Below are positions 46,011 through 57,944 of a stretch of DNA of 64,000 bases, piece by piece. The notes beneath the pieces were generated by a model. The model searched no databases, was not told where the DNA came from, and saw nothing but the letters and a program-made list of their open reading frames with translations. Both the position numbers and the translations under genes were made by a program. The stretch is from contig CM040118.1 of NCBI GenBank assembly GCA_022559845.1, positions 155,950,331-156,014,330 on the forward strand, written 5' to 3'. Position 1 is the stretch's first letter. Each line of letters opens with the position of its first letter. Source of the stretch: Amorphophallus konjac (taxonomy: Eukaryota; Streptophyta; Magnoliopsida; Alismatales; Araceae).

Positions 46011-46844
46011 CCCCGGGACTTGCACGGCCAGATGACGCCAACGGTCGGCGAATGCCGAGAATTCCTCGTCGGGCCTCATCTTCTCGTGGGCCAAATCAAC
46101 CATGGAGTACTTGGGCCCAACGTGGTCTTGATACTGCTGGATAAATATTTCTTGTACAACTTGAAAGCTCACCACCTGCTCTTGCGACAATGTAAAGAAC
46201 CAATCTCGAGCCGGGCCCTCTAAGGATAGTCCAAACAAATAGGCCATCAAGTGCTGGTCATGCTGGAATTGGGCCGACTCATACAAAAACTCCTTCAAGT
46301 GCACATAGGGGTCACCTACTCCACCATAACGGCGATATGTGAGAATTTATGAATGTGGTGGAAGCTGAAGACCTTGGAATGCGAATGGGACAGTCAAATA
46401 TGTTTGAGGATCGATTCGACGTTGTAGTTCATCAAGCTGGCATTGAGCTTGAGGGATCATCTCCTCGATAGGGAGAGCTCGAGAAGGATGCAGGCCAGCT
46501 TGAGCAAGAGAGCATGAATTTGGGCCAGGATTATAGTAATGGGCCGAATAAGGGGATCCGGCTTTAGAAGAAGAGAGGCCCATCTCGGGAATAGAAGGAT
46601 GCGTGGGCCTAGAAGTATCATAGGAATACGGACCCATCGGGCTAGCAGCAACATAGGTGGAAGAAGAGTGCCCGTTAAAAGGAGTAGGCCCATTAAAGAA
46701 AGGGAGCCCGTTAAAGGAAGGGGACCCATTAAAGGAATAAGGCCCGTTAGGTGAATGAGGAGATGGGCCTGCGTGGGAAGAGGAATCTACACGGGGATAG
46801 GACAGCGAATAAAAATGGTACAGAGGGTTGATGTGGTGCTCCAT
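46011..46844 (-). pseudogene. B3 gag fragment, Tat/Ogre-like
   Basis: ATG at 46844 starts MEHHINPLYHFYS. A single frame continues to the F insertion with one stop near 46347. It has a short NGP-repeat region (46640-46760), a linker with PIEEMIPQAQCQLDELQRRID and a well-preserved capsid core (46304-46011: MHLKEFLYESAQFQHD.., GPARDWFFTL, FADRWRHLAVQVPG). It is clearly the closest relative of B1 gag, with fewer disruptions. Everything after the capsid core is lost at 46010/46011. Confidence 0.75.
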
Positions 46845-48619
46845 GGGAGAAATGGGGACTAAACACCAGGAAAATCAAGGGAATACAAGGAGAGAAATAA
46901 GGGTTCAGTGACACAAGAAGGGAGCTGACTTAACGATATAAGGGAAAAGAATAACAACAGAGCCCTAGGACAATGAGACTAGTCAAACGGACACACAGAA
47001 TGTGCTAGGCTAAATGGGCCTAACGATAAAACCTATATGAATGATGGGGGAAATGCAACACAAACACCACCAATGGGCCGGGATAGGCCCCAAACAATAC
47101 GAACAATATGAAGAGGTCACCCAAGTCAAACAAGTTTGAAATGATGAAAAGTATTTTATTGTCAAAGTTCTGGGCCTTTTAATGATTTGAATTGAGATCA
47201 ACTCCCTCCAGATAGGAAACCTATAGGGAATAAGGTCCAAACTATGGGTTTGACTGAGGTTGATCCCTCACAATGTATGCAAAATGTAAAACCATAGGGT
47301 GGAAAGGTATAACCAGCCCGGTGTCCATGTGGGAATCCACGGCTCACGGGGACTTACGGAGGTCCCGGATAAGGTCACCTAGTCGGCTCCAAGGAATATG
47401 GAGACGAGAGGATCCCCTACCAGGGTAGGAATGCAACTACAATATGATAAAAATGTATGGACCTATGTGCACCGGAGTGCATGCAAAGTCTAGCCTAAAA
47501 CTAACAAACAATGATCAAATCAATATGGCAAGTATAATACAATGATACATAGCAACCAGGGGGAGATAAGAGGCACCCAAAATGAATATGAAACGATATG
47601 AAATAACACACAACTATCAGCCTCGGGGTGCACTGTAGCAAGAACGCGGTCTGATGGGAGACCGCTCAGGGAGTGTAGACGGCCCTGGGAAGGACCGTTC
47701 GGAAACAGGGAGCAGTAAAAATAATAAAAGCACAGAGCTGAAATGGAATGAAACGATTAAGACCTATGCGTACCTGAGGGAACTGAACGGTCTATCGATC
47801 GTCTGCCAAACCTGTAGAACGGCCCTTATAGGACCGTGTAAGTGAATAGGCTCACAGAAATATGGAACGCAGAAACGCATGCAAAGCAGACTTGCACGTT
47901 CTATTATAGGTCCGTATAAACTTATACACGGCCTGAAGAGGACCGTTGACAATGACAAACCCACAGAAGAACAAATGTCAAGAACGTACCTCAAATCGCC
48001 GTGAACGGTCTATCGATAGACCGTGGACAGATATACACAGCCCGAAGTAGACCGTATAAAATAATAAGCTCACGAAAATGGAAGTAGAGATGGACCTGAG
48101 ACAGTACGGTCTATCGACCGGCCGCTGGAACCTTTAAACGGTCCTGAGAGAACCGCATAGAACTATGGGAACAGAAAATAGCAGCGGACGAACACGGCAA
48201 ACCCAAGAGGGCCAAGAACTTACTAAAACACACCAGGAAGCAAGCCAACACAATCAAAAGCACGATCGGCACTAGGCGTCTAACCATGATCGCCAAAAAA
48301 TAGGGATGCAGATATATTTTCCTCCCTCGTTCCGTTCTTTTCCCTCCTTTTGAAATCAAGATATGAAAATAAAATAATGCTGATTGGGCAGAAAAATGTG
48401 CGAGTGGATTGTGATCGCCACCAAGACACTAAGTGTAAAAGAGAAGCACTACGTACCTTGGAAAAGGGGAGATGAGCCACTCACCAATGAAGCAGCACTG
48501 GAACAGGACATAAATGGTCCGGTGGAGACCGCGCAAGAAAGTACATGGCCGCTCGATAAGCCGTTCACAGCGTTGAGAAGGAATGCGAGATGAAGAACAT
48601 GATGGTGCTTACACGGTCC
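46845..48619 (-). repeat. B3 5' leader and LTR portion, cut by copia H
   Basis: Near-identical to B1 10990-12750 (shared block at 47300-47450 with the accagggtaggaatg word, and the same series of cggtc palindromes at 47640-48590). It is interrupted at 48619/48620 by copia H. The remaining U3 part is not seen on the far side of H because G interrupts there. Confidence 0.75.
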
Positions 48620-48884
48620 TGTTGCATCTCTGTAGTTTTGATGATGACTAACACTATGAATCAAATTATTTTTATGATAATCATCTTGATGCTCCTAAAT
48701 GAATGATCAAGATCCTGAATTGTCTAAATATTATCAGGATCTAATGTTGTTGTCTTGCATGCACATCTATGGATCAAATGCTTTTTCATCATGCTTTTCT
48801 GTTTTGATGCTCCTCTATCATGTACACCCATGAGCTCATACTTGTCTTGATTATATGGGATCTGTACATTTAGTGCGTTGACGC

Positions 48885-49440
48885 ACTTGGCTGGGTGCGT
48901 AGACGCATTAATGCATCTTTCGCTTGCTGTTTTGTCCACTGCGTCGACGCTGCACGATGGAAGCGTAGACGCATTGGCTTGGTGCCAAGGGCTTGAGCGT
49001 CTCGCATATGAAGTTGAGTCGACGCTGCACGATGAAAGCGTTGACGCATTGGCTTAGTACCAAGGGCTAGAGCGTCTCGCCTATCGAGCTGAGTCGACGC
49101 TGTCACCTGAAGCGTTGACGCATTGGCTTGGTGCCAAGGGCTTGAGCGTCTCACCTATGAAGCTGAGTCGACGCTGTCACCTGAAGAGTTGACGCATTGG
49201 GTTGTTACCAAGATATTGTGCGTCTCGTCCAAGGAGCTGAGGCAACGCTACATAATGGAAGCGTCGACGCCTTGAGTTTTTGACCAAAGGTTCTTTTGAT
49301 CAACCACCCAGCAGAAGCGTCAACGCTGTCAACTGATGCGTTGACGCATTAGTGTGTTTTGTCAAGGCACCTGTTCTCCTTATATCCATTGCGTTAACGC
49401 CTTGGCTTTAGTGCGTTGACACGCTCTTCTGTCCTTTCAT
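48885..49440 (+). repeat. ~75-bp tandem array with gcgtcgacgc palindromes
   Basis: Four to five units (starting near 48947, 49023, 49098, 49172, 49245), each with acgctg, gcgttgacgcattggctt, ccaagggcttgagcgtctc and a closing gctgagtcg. Degenerate gcgttgacgc copies flank the array on both sides. Confidence 0.88.
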
Positions 49441-49661
49441 AAGTCCCGTGCAATCTGTGTGAACAATTTATGACTTGAATATTTCTGAGATTGACTGAAT
49501 GTTCTCTGAAACCTTACAGGGACTTAAAGACATATTGGAACTTTATTCTAATTATGTGAGCACGTGATCCGAAGGAATAATCATCTAACACGTGGCTCGG
49601 TTCATCTGGAAGTATGTCTTCGCACGTGTCTCCCAAACCCTCACTCTCTCGTGAGGTTGGA

Positions 49662-49671
49662 TATATATATA
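49662..49671 (+). promoter_or_regulatory. Putative TATA box of copia H
   Basis: A tatatatata run downstream of the palindrome array and upstream of the conserved R/U5-like block. Confidence 0.6.
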
Positions 49672-50640
49672 TGAAGGTTTCTGCTCCTGAAAAGCTGCCG
49701 AAGCCACAAGGAAAAGGGTGAGGCCAGAGCGAGAGGAAGGAGAGGAGAAGCCATCCTGATCCATTCGTTGAGCGTACCTGGAAGAGAGAGAGTGATGAAG
49801 GAGACGATGGTTTTCTGCTATGTTTTGTCTATGCTTCTTTAAGAAGCTACATTGTTTCTCTATTCGATTGTCTTCGATATTTCTTTATGTTTTCAATTGT
49901 TTGTTCTTAAATTCCGATACTCTGTTTTATCGTTCCCTCTAGGTGTAGAGGAAGAGAGGTGGATCCTCTGGGTTGCATTGTGATTCCCTCTGAATCAGAT
50001 CAGAGGAAGGGAGGTGGTCTCCAGGGGTTGCTGTGTTCAGATAGTGAGGAGGCTATCTGGGTTGTTCCCTCCGGCTGTGGAGGAAGAGAGACAATGTCTC
50101 TGAATTGCAGTGAGGTTGAGTCACTGCTGGGTTCCCTCTTGTCTAAGAGGAAGGGAGAGTTATCTCCGGGTCAGGTCTTGGGGTGTGAGACCTGGGTGCA
50201 AGTTGTGTGTTCAGCTTCTGTAGGGATTTCGATCCCCAAGCTGTGGATCAGCGTGTTGTAGGCAGACTGAGTCTGCGGTTCCTTCTTGTGAAAGGAAGCC
50301 TCACTCGGCCTTGAGTGAGGGATAGACGCAAGTCTGCAGGTTGCAGACTGAACCATCTAAATCTCCTGTTCTCCGTGGTATGGTTGTGCGTATCTATCTT
50401 CCTTATGATTTTGTCTGGCTTCATTAAGTAAATGTGAATGTTGATGATTGAAATCTTGGTCTGACTGCTCGCTAGGTGGTTGTGCATATGTGCTGATGAC
50501 ATTTTGAGTCATTTATGTTCTGCGCTCGTGAATTACGTTATATTGGTTAAAGGTCCTGCCTCGACTCAGTCAAATATTTTTTAAAACGATGATCTATTCA
50601 TCCCCTCCCCTTCTAGCTCACTGTCCTCCTATGTAACAGT

Positions 50641-50655
50641 TGGTATAAGAGCAGG
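50641..50655 (+). other. Primer-binding site of copia H
   Basis: tggtataagagcagg, a one-base variant of the initiator tRNA-Met complement (tggtatcagagc), two bases after the LTR. Confidence 0.88.
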
Positions 50656-50665
50656 TTTACCCGAG

Positions 50666-52801
50666 ATGTGGTCCAACGACCAGGGTAATCCTCGAACCAG
50701 TGGTCCTCGCAGCTACATAGCTGAAGGACAGTCAATCTCCCGTCCCCCATATTTTGATGGCTCTAATTATTTATTTTGGAAAAACAGGATGGAAGTTTTC
50801 ATCCGATCTCAGAGCCACAAGCTGTGGAGAGTCATTACAACTTGACCTTATGATTTACCTCCAAATGAGGAGATGTGGTCTGAAGAACAAGTCAAATTAT
50901 CCAGACTGAACTGGTCTGCGCTCAACATCATCCAGTGCGCAGTTCACCCTGAAGAATATGCCCGAATTTCAGCATGCAAGACAGCTAAGAAGATGTGGGA
51001 TGAACTAGCGCTGATTTACGAGGGTACCTCTCAGGTCAGAGCTACCAAGGTAAACTACCTAACCTCTGAGTATGAATTATTTAAGATGAAGTCAGAGGAG
51101 AGCGCGACTGATATGTACGCTAGGCTATCACTAATCACAAACAGCCTCAAGGGGTTTGGAAAGGAAATATCTGAAGGGGATATAGTTAGGAAGATCTTGA
51201 GATCTTTGACTCCAGCGTGGCACACAAAGGCCACTGTGATAGAGGATTCGAAGGATTTAACAACCATGACTGTCACTGAACTCATAAGGTCTCTTATGAC
51301 CTATGAGATGAATCTCTAGAAAACAGGAGAAGGAAGTGACAGAAAGGGCAAGAATGTTGCTCTTAAAGTTGAACGACATAGTAGTAGTAGCAGCAGCAGC
51401 AGCAGTGGAGACTCTGATGAAATTCCAGACCTTGACAAGAGTGAAAAAGCTCTGCTCACACGTCAGTTCAGGAAATTTCTGAAACTGAAGGGAAAATCAT
51501 ATGGGAGAAGAAGAAATTACTCATCAGGTAAATATCCAAACAATGGCAATGACAAGGATAGGAATGCTAAAAGTGTGATGTGTTATCATTGCAGGAACCT
51601 TGGACACATGAAGCAAGATTGCCCTGAGCTTCAGAAGAAGACACTGGATTACCATAAGAAAGGCTCCAAAGTGTACAAGAAAAAGCCAAAAGCTATGGTA
51701 TGCACTTGGAGCGATGAAGAAGAAGACTCAGAGACTAACTCCTCAGGAAAGGAGACTGAAGGAGTATGTCTGATGGCCGACGAGGAAAATGAGGCAATCA
51801 ATCCCTTTGTGACTTACTCTATTGATGACTGGGAAGATAAGTATGGTGAACTACTAGATATGTACAATGCCTTAGCTAAAGAACATAGAGTCACCAAACG
51901 CAAACTCAATGTGGTTAATGAAGAACAAAAACTCATCAAGACAGAAAGTTCCAAACTGATAGCTGAATTAGATCAAATGGAAAATGTAAGAAATGAGAAC
52001 AATCTTGTTAAAAAGGAGCTTGAAAAACTAACAAAACAGCTTGATGAAACCAATCAACATACTGAAGAAAACCTGAGATAAAATGACTTACTCAGGGAAG
52101 GGTATGAAGCTGTTAAAAGGGTCAATGATGAATTGCTGGAAAACAATATATGTCTGCGGAAGGAGCTAGAAGATAAGAAGAAAACCCTTGAGAGGTTTGT
52201 TTTGGGAGAGAGTAATTTGAATGCCTTGTTAGGCACCAAAGTAAACTTTAACAGAGAGGGGTTGGGTTTCAACCCAAGTAAGAAGGAAGTATTTGGGGTA
52301 AAAACCACTACCTTCTGCACTGAGAAAGGAAAAGAGAAACTGGACATTCCATCCAGTTCCAAAACCACTGAACAACAAAAGAACATCCATAGACAACATG
52401 CTGAGTTTGGAAAAAATATCTTCAAGAAATTCAACAAGCCCACGCACCAGAAGCAAGGTGTCTGTCAATTCAACAACTATGACTCTAATAAAAGAATGGG
52501 CTTTTTTAAAAGAAACATGGGAACGTCTAACTATACACAGAATACTGTCAATAAAATGCCTTCATCTAGACAGGTTAAAAATTATGGTCTGGCTGGGACC
52601 CAAACCTTTATCAACAGAAACTGGACACACCTTGAGAAACAAAAAGAAACAAATAAAATGCACACCAATAACAAAACTGTCAACTCTCAGCACAGAAAGA
52701 AAAAGGGGTTAAAACAGATCTGGATTCCCAAGACTGTGCTTAATGAATTGAACGGTATTTTTGGACCCAACTTACCTTGGGTTCCAAAGCACACAACTTA
52801 A
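50666..52801 (+). pseudogene. Copia H gag
   Basis: ATG at 50666 (MWSNDQGNPRTSG), 25 bases after the PBS start. One frame runs to 52799 with stops TGA 50843, TAG 51317, TAA 52079 and a final TAA 52799. It has the UBN2/Retrotran_gag type capsid (PPYFDGSNYLFWKNRME near codon 29; WDELALIYEGTSQVRATKV; later ITNSLKGFGKEIS), a Ser-only tract near 51382-51405 and an intact CCHC knuckle CYHCRNLGHMKQDC (51581-51622). A long Glu/Lys/Asn-rich predicted coiled coil (51830-52200) follows. The long, coiled-coil-bearing Gag fits Sireviruses. Confidence 0.85.
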
Positions 52802-52810
52802 ATTGTTATT

Positions 52811-53467
52811 GTGCAGGTGGGCCTAGCAGCCGAGAACAATAAGTGGTATCTCGAGAGTGGCTGCTCGAGGCACATGACAGAGGATCAAAGAAAGTTCAGC
52901 AAGCTTGAATTGAAAGCAGGAGGGTCAGTTAAGTTTGGAGGTAAAAACAAAGGCCAAATCATTGGGACCGGAACCATTGGTAAGAAAACCTCCAACTCTG
53001 TTGAGAAAGTCTTGTTGGTTGAAGGTCTGCAACACAATTTATTGAGTATTAGTCAGTTGTGTGACAAGGGTCACAAGGTTCTTTTTGATGAGCATGTATG
53101 CAAAATTTTAGAACTAAACTCTGATAAAATAAAGTTCATTGCAAATAGAGTCAATAATGTCTATATTGTGGATCTTGATGTTGAGTCTGAGTCTAATCTG
53201 TGTCTCACTACTGATTCAGAGAATAACATGTTTGACTGGCATAGGCGACTAGGCCATGCTAGCTTTAACACCTTGCATAAATTACCTAAATTTGATTTAG
53301 TTAGAGGCATGCCTAGCTTAAAGTTCAAATCAGTTTCGAAGAATTGCGAGGCCTGTGCTCTAGGCAAGCAAACTCGAACTTCTTTTAAAATTAGGTCTGA
53401 GAGCTTGTCTACAAAGATCATGGAACACTTGCACATGGATCTCTTTGGTCCAGAACCCAGAGTCTAA
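52811..53467 (+). pseudogene. Copia H protease and integrase N-terminal part
   Basis: Same frame as gag, separated by the TAA at 52799. Protease: WYLESGCSRHMT (52844-52879), where the usual catalytic Asp of D-S-G is Glu (GAG at 52853), and LLSISQLCDKGHKVLF further on. GAG-pre-integrase/zinc finger: HRRLGHASFNTLHKL (about 53240) and CEACALGKQ, giving the HHCC pattern. It breaks at a TAA (53465) beside a frameshift near 53455-53460. Confidence 0.85.
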
Positions 53468-54927
53468 ATGGTAAGAGATTTGGTTTTGTCATTGTCGATG
53501 ACTACTCTAGATTTGCATGGCTATTTTTCTTGGCAAATAAGAGTGATGCTTTTCAAAAATTTGAACATTTTTTCAATAAGCAAAAACATATAGGGCACAA
53601 GATCACTATTATCCAATCAGATCATGGAGGAGAGTTTGAGAACTCCTCATTTTCTAGCTTCTGTGACAAGGAGGGACTGACTCACAAATTTTCTTCTCCC
53701 AGGACCCCAGAGCAAAATGGAATTATGGAGAGAAGGAATCGAACAATAGTGGAAATGGCAAGAACACTACTAATGGAGAGTCAGCTACCTAAGAGCTTTT
53801 GGGCAGAAGCGGCAAACACAGCCTGCTACATACTTAATAGAGCTTTGGTAAGACCCATACATAAGAAAACACCATATGAACTCCTGAAAGGTAAGAGGCC
53901 TAATGTCTCATATTTCAAAATTTTTGGTTCAAAATGCTTTATTCATAATAACAACAAGAGAGACTTAGATAAATTTGATGCTAGAAGTATTCCAGTAATA
54001 TTCCTAGGATACTCTAAAACATCTAGGCCCTTCAGGGTCTTTAATAAAACTGATAGAACTATAGAGGAAACCCCTCATGTTATTTTTGATGAAACAAAAA
54101 TCTCTAACAGTCTAAATGATGATAACAGGTCTACAAGTCATGATGGAGAGTTCCTGAATCAAATGCAAGAGGAGGAAGTACAATCGGCTGAAGAACCTAC
54201 TGATCTGAACCCACTAAGTACAGCCGAACAAGGTGAGTCCTCAACAAATGTCAGAGTTTTAAAAGACCACCATGTAACTAATATTATTGGTAGTCTTAAT
54301 GATCCCCCTAGGACAAGATCTCATTTCAGAAATGTTCAGAATCAGGACTTAATTGTTTTAGTTTCTCAAATTGAGCCTAAGACCATTGAAGAAGCCTTAA
54401 GTGATGAGAATTGGGTAATTGCCATGTGTGAAGAACTAGGGCAATTTGATAGGAACAATGTCTGGGAACTTGTACCTAGACCTGAAAATTTCAATGTAAT
54501 AGGAACAAAATGGGTTTTTAAGAACAAACTGAATGAAGAAGGTGTCATCTCTAGGAATAAAGCTAGACTTGTAGCTAAAGGCTACAGTCAGGAGTATGGA
54601 GTGGACTTTGATGAATCCTTTGCTCCAGTAGCTAGAATGGAGGCTATCAGAATTCTATTAGCATTTGCTTGTTCAAGCAACATAAAACTTCAACAAATGG
54701 ATGTTAAGAGTGCCTTCTTGAATGGAATTCTAAAAGAAGAAGTTTATGTTGAACAACCTCCTGGGTTTCAGTTCTTGACTAAACCTGGTCAAGTTTTCAG
54801 GTTAAACAAAGCTCTTTATGGACTAAAGCAGGCTCCTCGGGCCTGGTATGAAAGACTGACCAGTTTCTTACTGAATAAAGGATATAACAGAGGTAAAGTT
54901 GACCAAACCTTATTCACTAAGAATTAA
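53458..54927 (+). pseudogene. Copia H integrase core and RT N-terminal part
   Basis: After the frameshift the next frame reads [21 protein letters not shown] (first catalytic Asp), then [11 protein letters not shown] (second Asp) and [18 protein letters not shown] (catalytic Glu), so the D-D-E set is present. The C-terminal region includes KIFGSKCF and [17 protein letters not shown] begins about 54370 ([19 protein letters not shown], then [32 protein letters not shown] and [13 protein letters not shown]). It stops at TAA 54925. Confidence 0.9.
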
Positions 54928-55896
54928 AGATAAGATCTCATCATAGTTCAGGTATATGTAGACGACATCATTTTTGGATCAACAAATCCTGAACTGTGTA
55001 AAGAATTTTCACAGCTTATGTCAGCTGAATTTGAGATGAGCTTAGTTGGAGAACTGACTTATTTCCTTGGCTTGCAGATAAATCAAATGTCAGATGGCTG
55101 CTTCTTCCACCAAACCAAGTATACGCTGGATATCCTAAAAACGTTTGGAATGACTAACCTGAAGCAAATATCCACCCCAATGAGCACAAGCATGACCCTT
55201 AATGCAGATGAGTCAGGTAAACAAGTGGATGAAAAACTCTACAGAGGTATGATCGGATCCCTCTTGTACTTAACTGCCTCTAGGCCAGACATACAATTCA
55301 GTGTTGGTTTATGTGCAAGATATCAGTCTAGGCCTACTGAACTACATTTGTCTGCTGTAAAAAGAATCTTTAGATATCTATCTGCCTCACATACATTAGG
55401 CTTATGGTATCCTGCTTCACGCACATTAGATTTAGTTGCATACACTGATGCAGACTTTGCTGGACGCAAACTAGATAGGAAGAGCACCAGTGGCCACTGC
55501 CAATTCTTAGGAGGATGCCTAGTTTCTTGGAGTTCAAAGAAACAACATTCAGTGGCTCTTTCAACTGCTGAGGCTGAATACGTGGCTGCAAGCAACTGTG
55601 GCACTCAGGTTATCTGGATCAAGCATCAACTTCAGGATTACCAAGTAGAGACAGGTTGCACTCCCATCTTTTGTGATAACACTAGTGCCATAAACATTGT
55701 AAAGAATCCTATTTTACACTCACGAACAAAACACATTGAAATCAGGCACCACTTTATCAGAAATGAAATTGCAAATAACACATTTGAATTAATTCATGTT
55801 GGGACTGCAGATCAAATTGCTGATATTTTTACAAAACCTCTAGATTCTAAAAAATTCACTTCTTTGAGAAGAGAACTTGGTATTTACAAACTCTGA
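54928..55896 (+). pseudogene. Copia H RT C-terminal part and RNase H
   Basis: Same frame continuing after stops at 54925 and 54931. The RT catalytic motif YVDD is at 54955-54966, followed by FEMSLVGELTYFLGLQINQ and YLTASRPDIQFSVGLCARYQ. RNase H: AYTDADFAGRKLDRKSTSGH (about 55440), LSTAEAEYVAAS (55560) and FCDNTSAI (55670). It ends with IADIFTKPLD..GIYKL and TGA at 55894, the normal end of copia pol. Confidence 0.92.
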
Positions 55897-57238
55897 CTGA
55901 TTTGAGGCAATGGATTCTGGTTCATGTATCTCCATAAAGTTAGTGGTAGTTTTATCTTACTTTTTCTGGTGGGTGTCCCTATGTGAGGGGGAGCGGGTGT
56001 GTGCCTTGAGTAAAGTCAATTCTGCTTCTCTGCTGTTTTCTGGGTAGAATGGGAGATAGAGCTACTAGAGAGGGGGAGCTTGACTAATTAGAAACGCTTG
56101 AAAGATGGGTGTTATTGCTGGATTAAATGTTAGAATTGATCTTGAATATTCCTCTTAATACAACCTCATTCATTTCCTACATTCTTAAGTTTGTGCAATT
56201 AAAGTCCAGCTAGAATCCTCTTCTAGTAAGTCTTAAGAGGCTAAGATTAACCTTCACAAGTATATCCTCTTACTTTGTTGCATGACTCATGAACAAGCTA
56301 GACTTGTAAGAAATGGTTTCTGTTTATGAGCTTCTCTTTGGACATCTTGATAAGACCTCCAATATTTGCCCTGGGCTTTGTCTTCAAACAACCCCTTGTT
56401 GAGCTAGTTAAACTTATCTGTGCTTAAAACTGCATACTGAGAAACTAGGAATCCCATCAATGAAATGAGAATTTCCTATGTCATGAGGTATCAGTTCTCA
56501 TAAACAAAATCAAAAGAAAGAATTACAATTCAAAATTATGCTTGGCAGAGCAATGATGACAAAATGGTGAGTAACTGGGGATTCTGGCCTCTGATCAAGG
56601 TGTCTCCTCATAAAACAACCAATGGTCACTATCTCTGTTCTCTAATTGAGAAGTGATGAGGCTCTTACACTGAGTAACTGAGGATGCTGGCCTCTGACCA
56701 AGGTGCATACTTAATGTCAAAAGTGTAACTGGCCAAATACACTCTATAACTGTGCTTTCTCTGCCTGGACTGTTTGTCCTTAATGCCTACAGGCTGTCTT
56801 AGTGGTTCAAACTCTTGTTGTCTTTTTGACAAGCCTTAACAGCTACCTCAGTCATACTTGTTGCCACTTGCTCTTCTCTCATAATCATAGTAAGTTGATA
56901 AACTTCAAGTTTATTCTGAATCTCCTTCTCTTACCAGAACTCCAAGATTCTTCACTGGACCTTACAGCCCCACTTAAGCATCTAAGATTTGACAATGAGT
57001 GTCTACTGTTGGAATCCTCTCCATCTTTTCTCATCAGTCCAGCGTCAACATCTCTCTTTCTCCTTGTTTTGATGATGTCAAAGGGGGAGAAGGTTGAAAG
57101 GGGAAGTAAAAGTTGAAAAGTCTGACAAGGGGAGAAGGTTGAAAGGGGTTGCTGCCCTTATTGAGAATGTTTTAAGTTGGTATTTCTCCTTTCACTAAAT
57201 TTGACTCATGGTGTTGCCATCATCAAAAAGGGGGAGAT
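55897..57238 (+). repeat. Copia H 3' non-coding region with repeated polypurine motifs
   Basis: 1.3 kb without a supportable gene; no env-like ORF. Polypurine words of the PPT type recur: gagggggagc (55985-55994), agggggagct (56071-56080), aagggggaga (57081-57090), aaggggagaagg (57127-57138) and the PPT proper aaaaagggggaga (57225-57237). A segment is duplicated (ggggattctggcctctgatcaagg at 56577 and aggatgctggcctctgacca at 56680). Multiplied PPT-like motifs are a described Sirevirus trait. Confidence 0.75.
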
Positions 57239-57308
57239 TGTTGCATCTCTGTAGTTTTGATGATGACTAACACTATGAATCAAATTATTTTTATGATAAT
57301 CATCTTGA
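57239..57308 (+). repeat. Copia H 3' LTR, first ~70 bases only
   Basis: Identical to the start of the 5' LTR until about 57308-57314, where Tat element G begins. The exact breakpoint is ambiguous because the sequences share a few bases. Confidence 0.85.
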
Positions 57309-57942
57309 TGCTCCACGCCCGAGCGTCGGGACGGAGGAAGACCCACGCCCGAGCCATCCCTCCAGCGGGATAAGGGCGAGCGCTCCATGCCCACTCCGAT
57401 CTGACTGCATCCGAGCTATGCCTATCACCCGGACAAGGCTAACACTTCTCATGCTTGGATCGACTGACAAGTGTTTATCCATGCAGCCGTTGAAAGTCCT
57501 TTATGAGCAGGAGTTCAGGGGGATAAGGGAGCCACGATCCCCCAAGGTCATGAAGAGCCCACAACGAGGACGTAACGATCCCATGATGAGGACGTAATTC
57601 CCATGATGAGGACGTAACTCCCGCTTGAAACTCCTCAGCTTATGGGACTCATCCGGGGAGCTCGCTATATAAACCAGGGACTCCCTCCGGCGGCAGGTAA
57701 GGCAGATACAAGCCTAACACTCCCTGAGCAGGAACCACTTCACCATCTTAGTGTTGGGGGATCTCACGTATTTCTTTCTACCTCCCTCAATACCTTCCAC
57801 CAACGCTCTACTGACTTAGGCATCGGAGGGTTTTACCCAGGAAACCATCCCTGTGCCTCCTAATTCATTTCCCTTTCTCTGCAGTTCACTATCCGGTGAT
57901 CATCCTCCCAGCTCAGGACCAGCGCGAGATCACGCCCCTTCA
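57309..57942 (+). repeat. 5' LTR of element G (start approximate)
   Basis: Ends cccctTCA directly before the PBS; the right half matches LTR F. The left end at the junction with copia H is placed between 57306 and 57315. It begins with cgcccgagc repeats (57316 and 57344). Confidence 0.7.
57666..57673 (+). promoter_or_regulatory. Putative TATA box of element G
   Basis: tatataaa, at the position where LTR F has tatttaaa (40032-40039). Confidence 0.55.
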
Positions 57943-57944
57943 TA

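Larger units (their letters stand above)
48620..50638 (+). repeat. 5' LTR of copia H, 2019 bp
   Basis: Starts tgttgcatctctg and ends ctatgtaaca two bases before the PBS. It contains a gcgtcgacgc palindrome array, a TATA run, repeats of gaggaagagaggtgg-like words (49930-50170) and the copia block gtgagggatagacgcaag..gaaccatctaaa (50320-50362). Confidence 0.9.
48620..57308 (+). mobile_element. Element H: Sirevirus-type Ty1/copia retrotransposon
   Basis: Order: 5' LTR, tRNA-Met-type PBS, gag with zinc knuckle, protease, integrase, RT, RNase H, non-coding 3' region, PPT, then the first ~70 bases of the 3' LTR. Integrase before RT is the copia order. The ~70 bases present in both LTRs (48620-48690 and 57239-57308) are identical. 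The left flank is ggtcc. G replaces the rest of the 3' LTR. Coding is broken by seven stops and one frameshift. Confidence 0.9.

Noticed and set aside
52799..52811. gag/pol stop followed by ttgtgcag as a splice-acceptor for a gag-pol intron
   Set aside because: The frame continues directly from gag into protease with only a stop between; no donor site could be assigned.
53465..53467. Stop between integrase halves of copia H as a programmed recoding site
   Set aside because: The frame also changes by one base here and several other stops exist, so ordinary decay is simpler.
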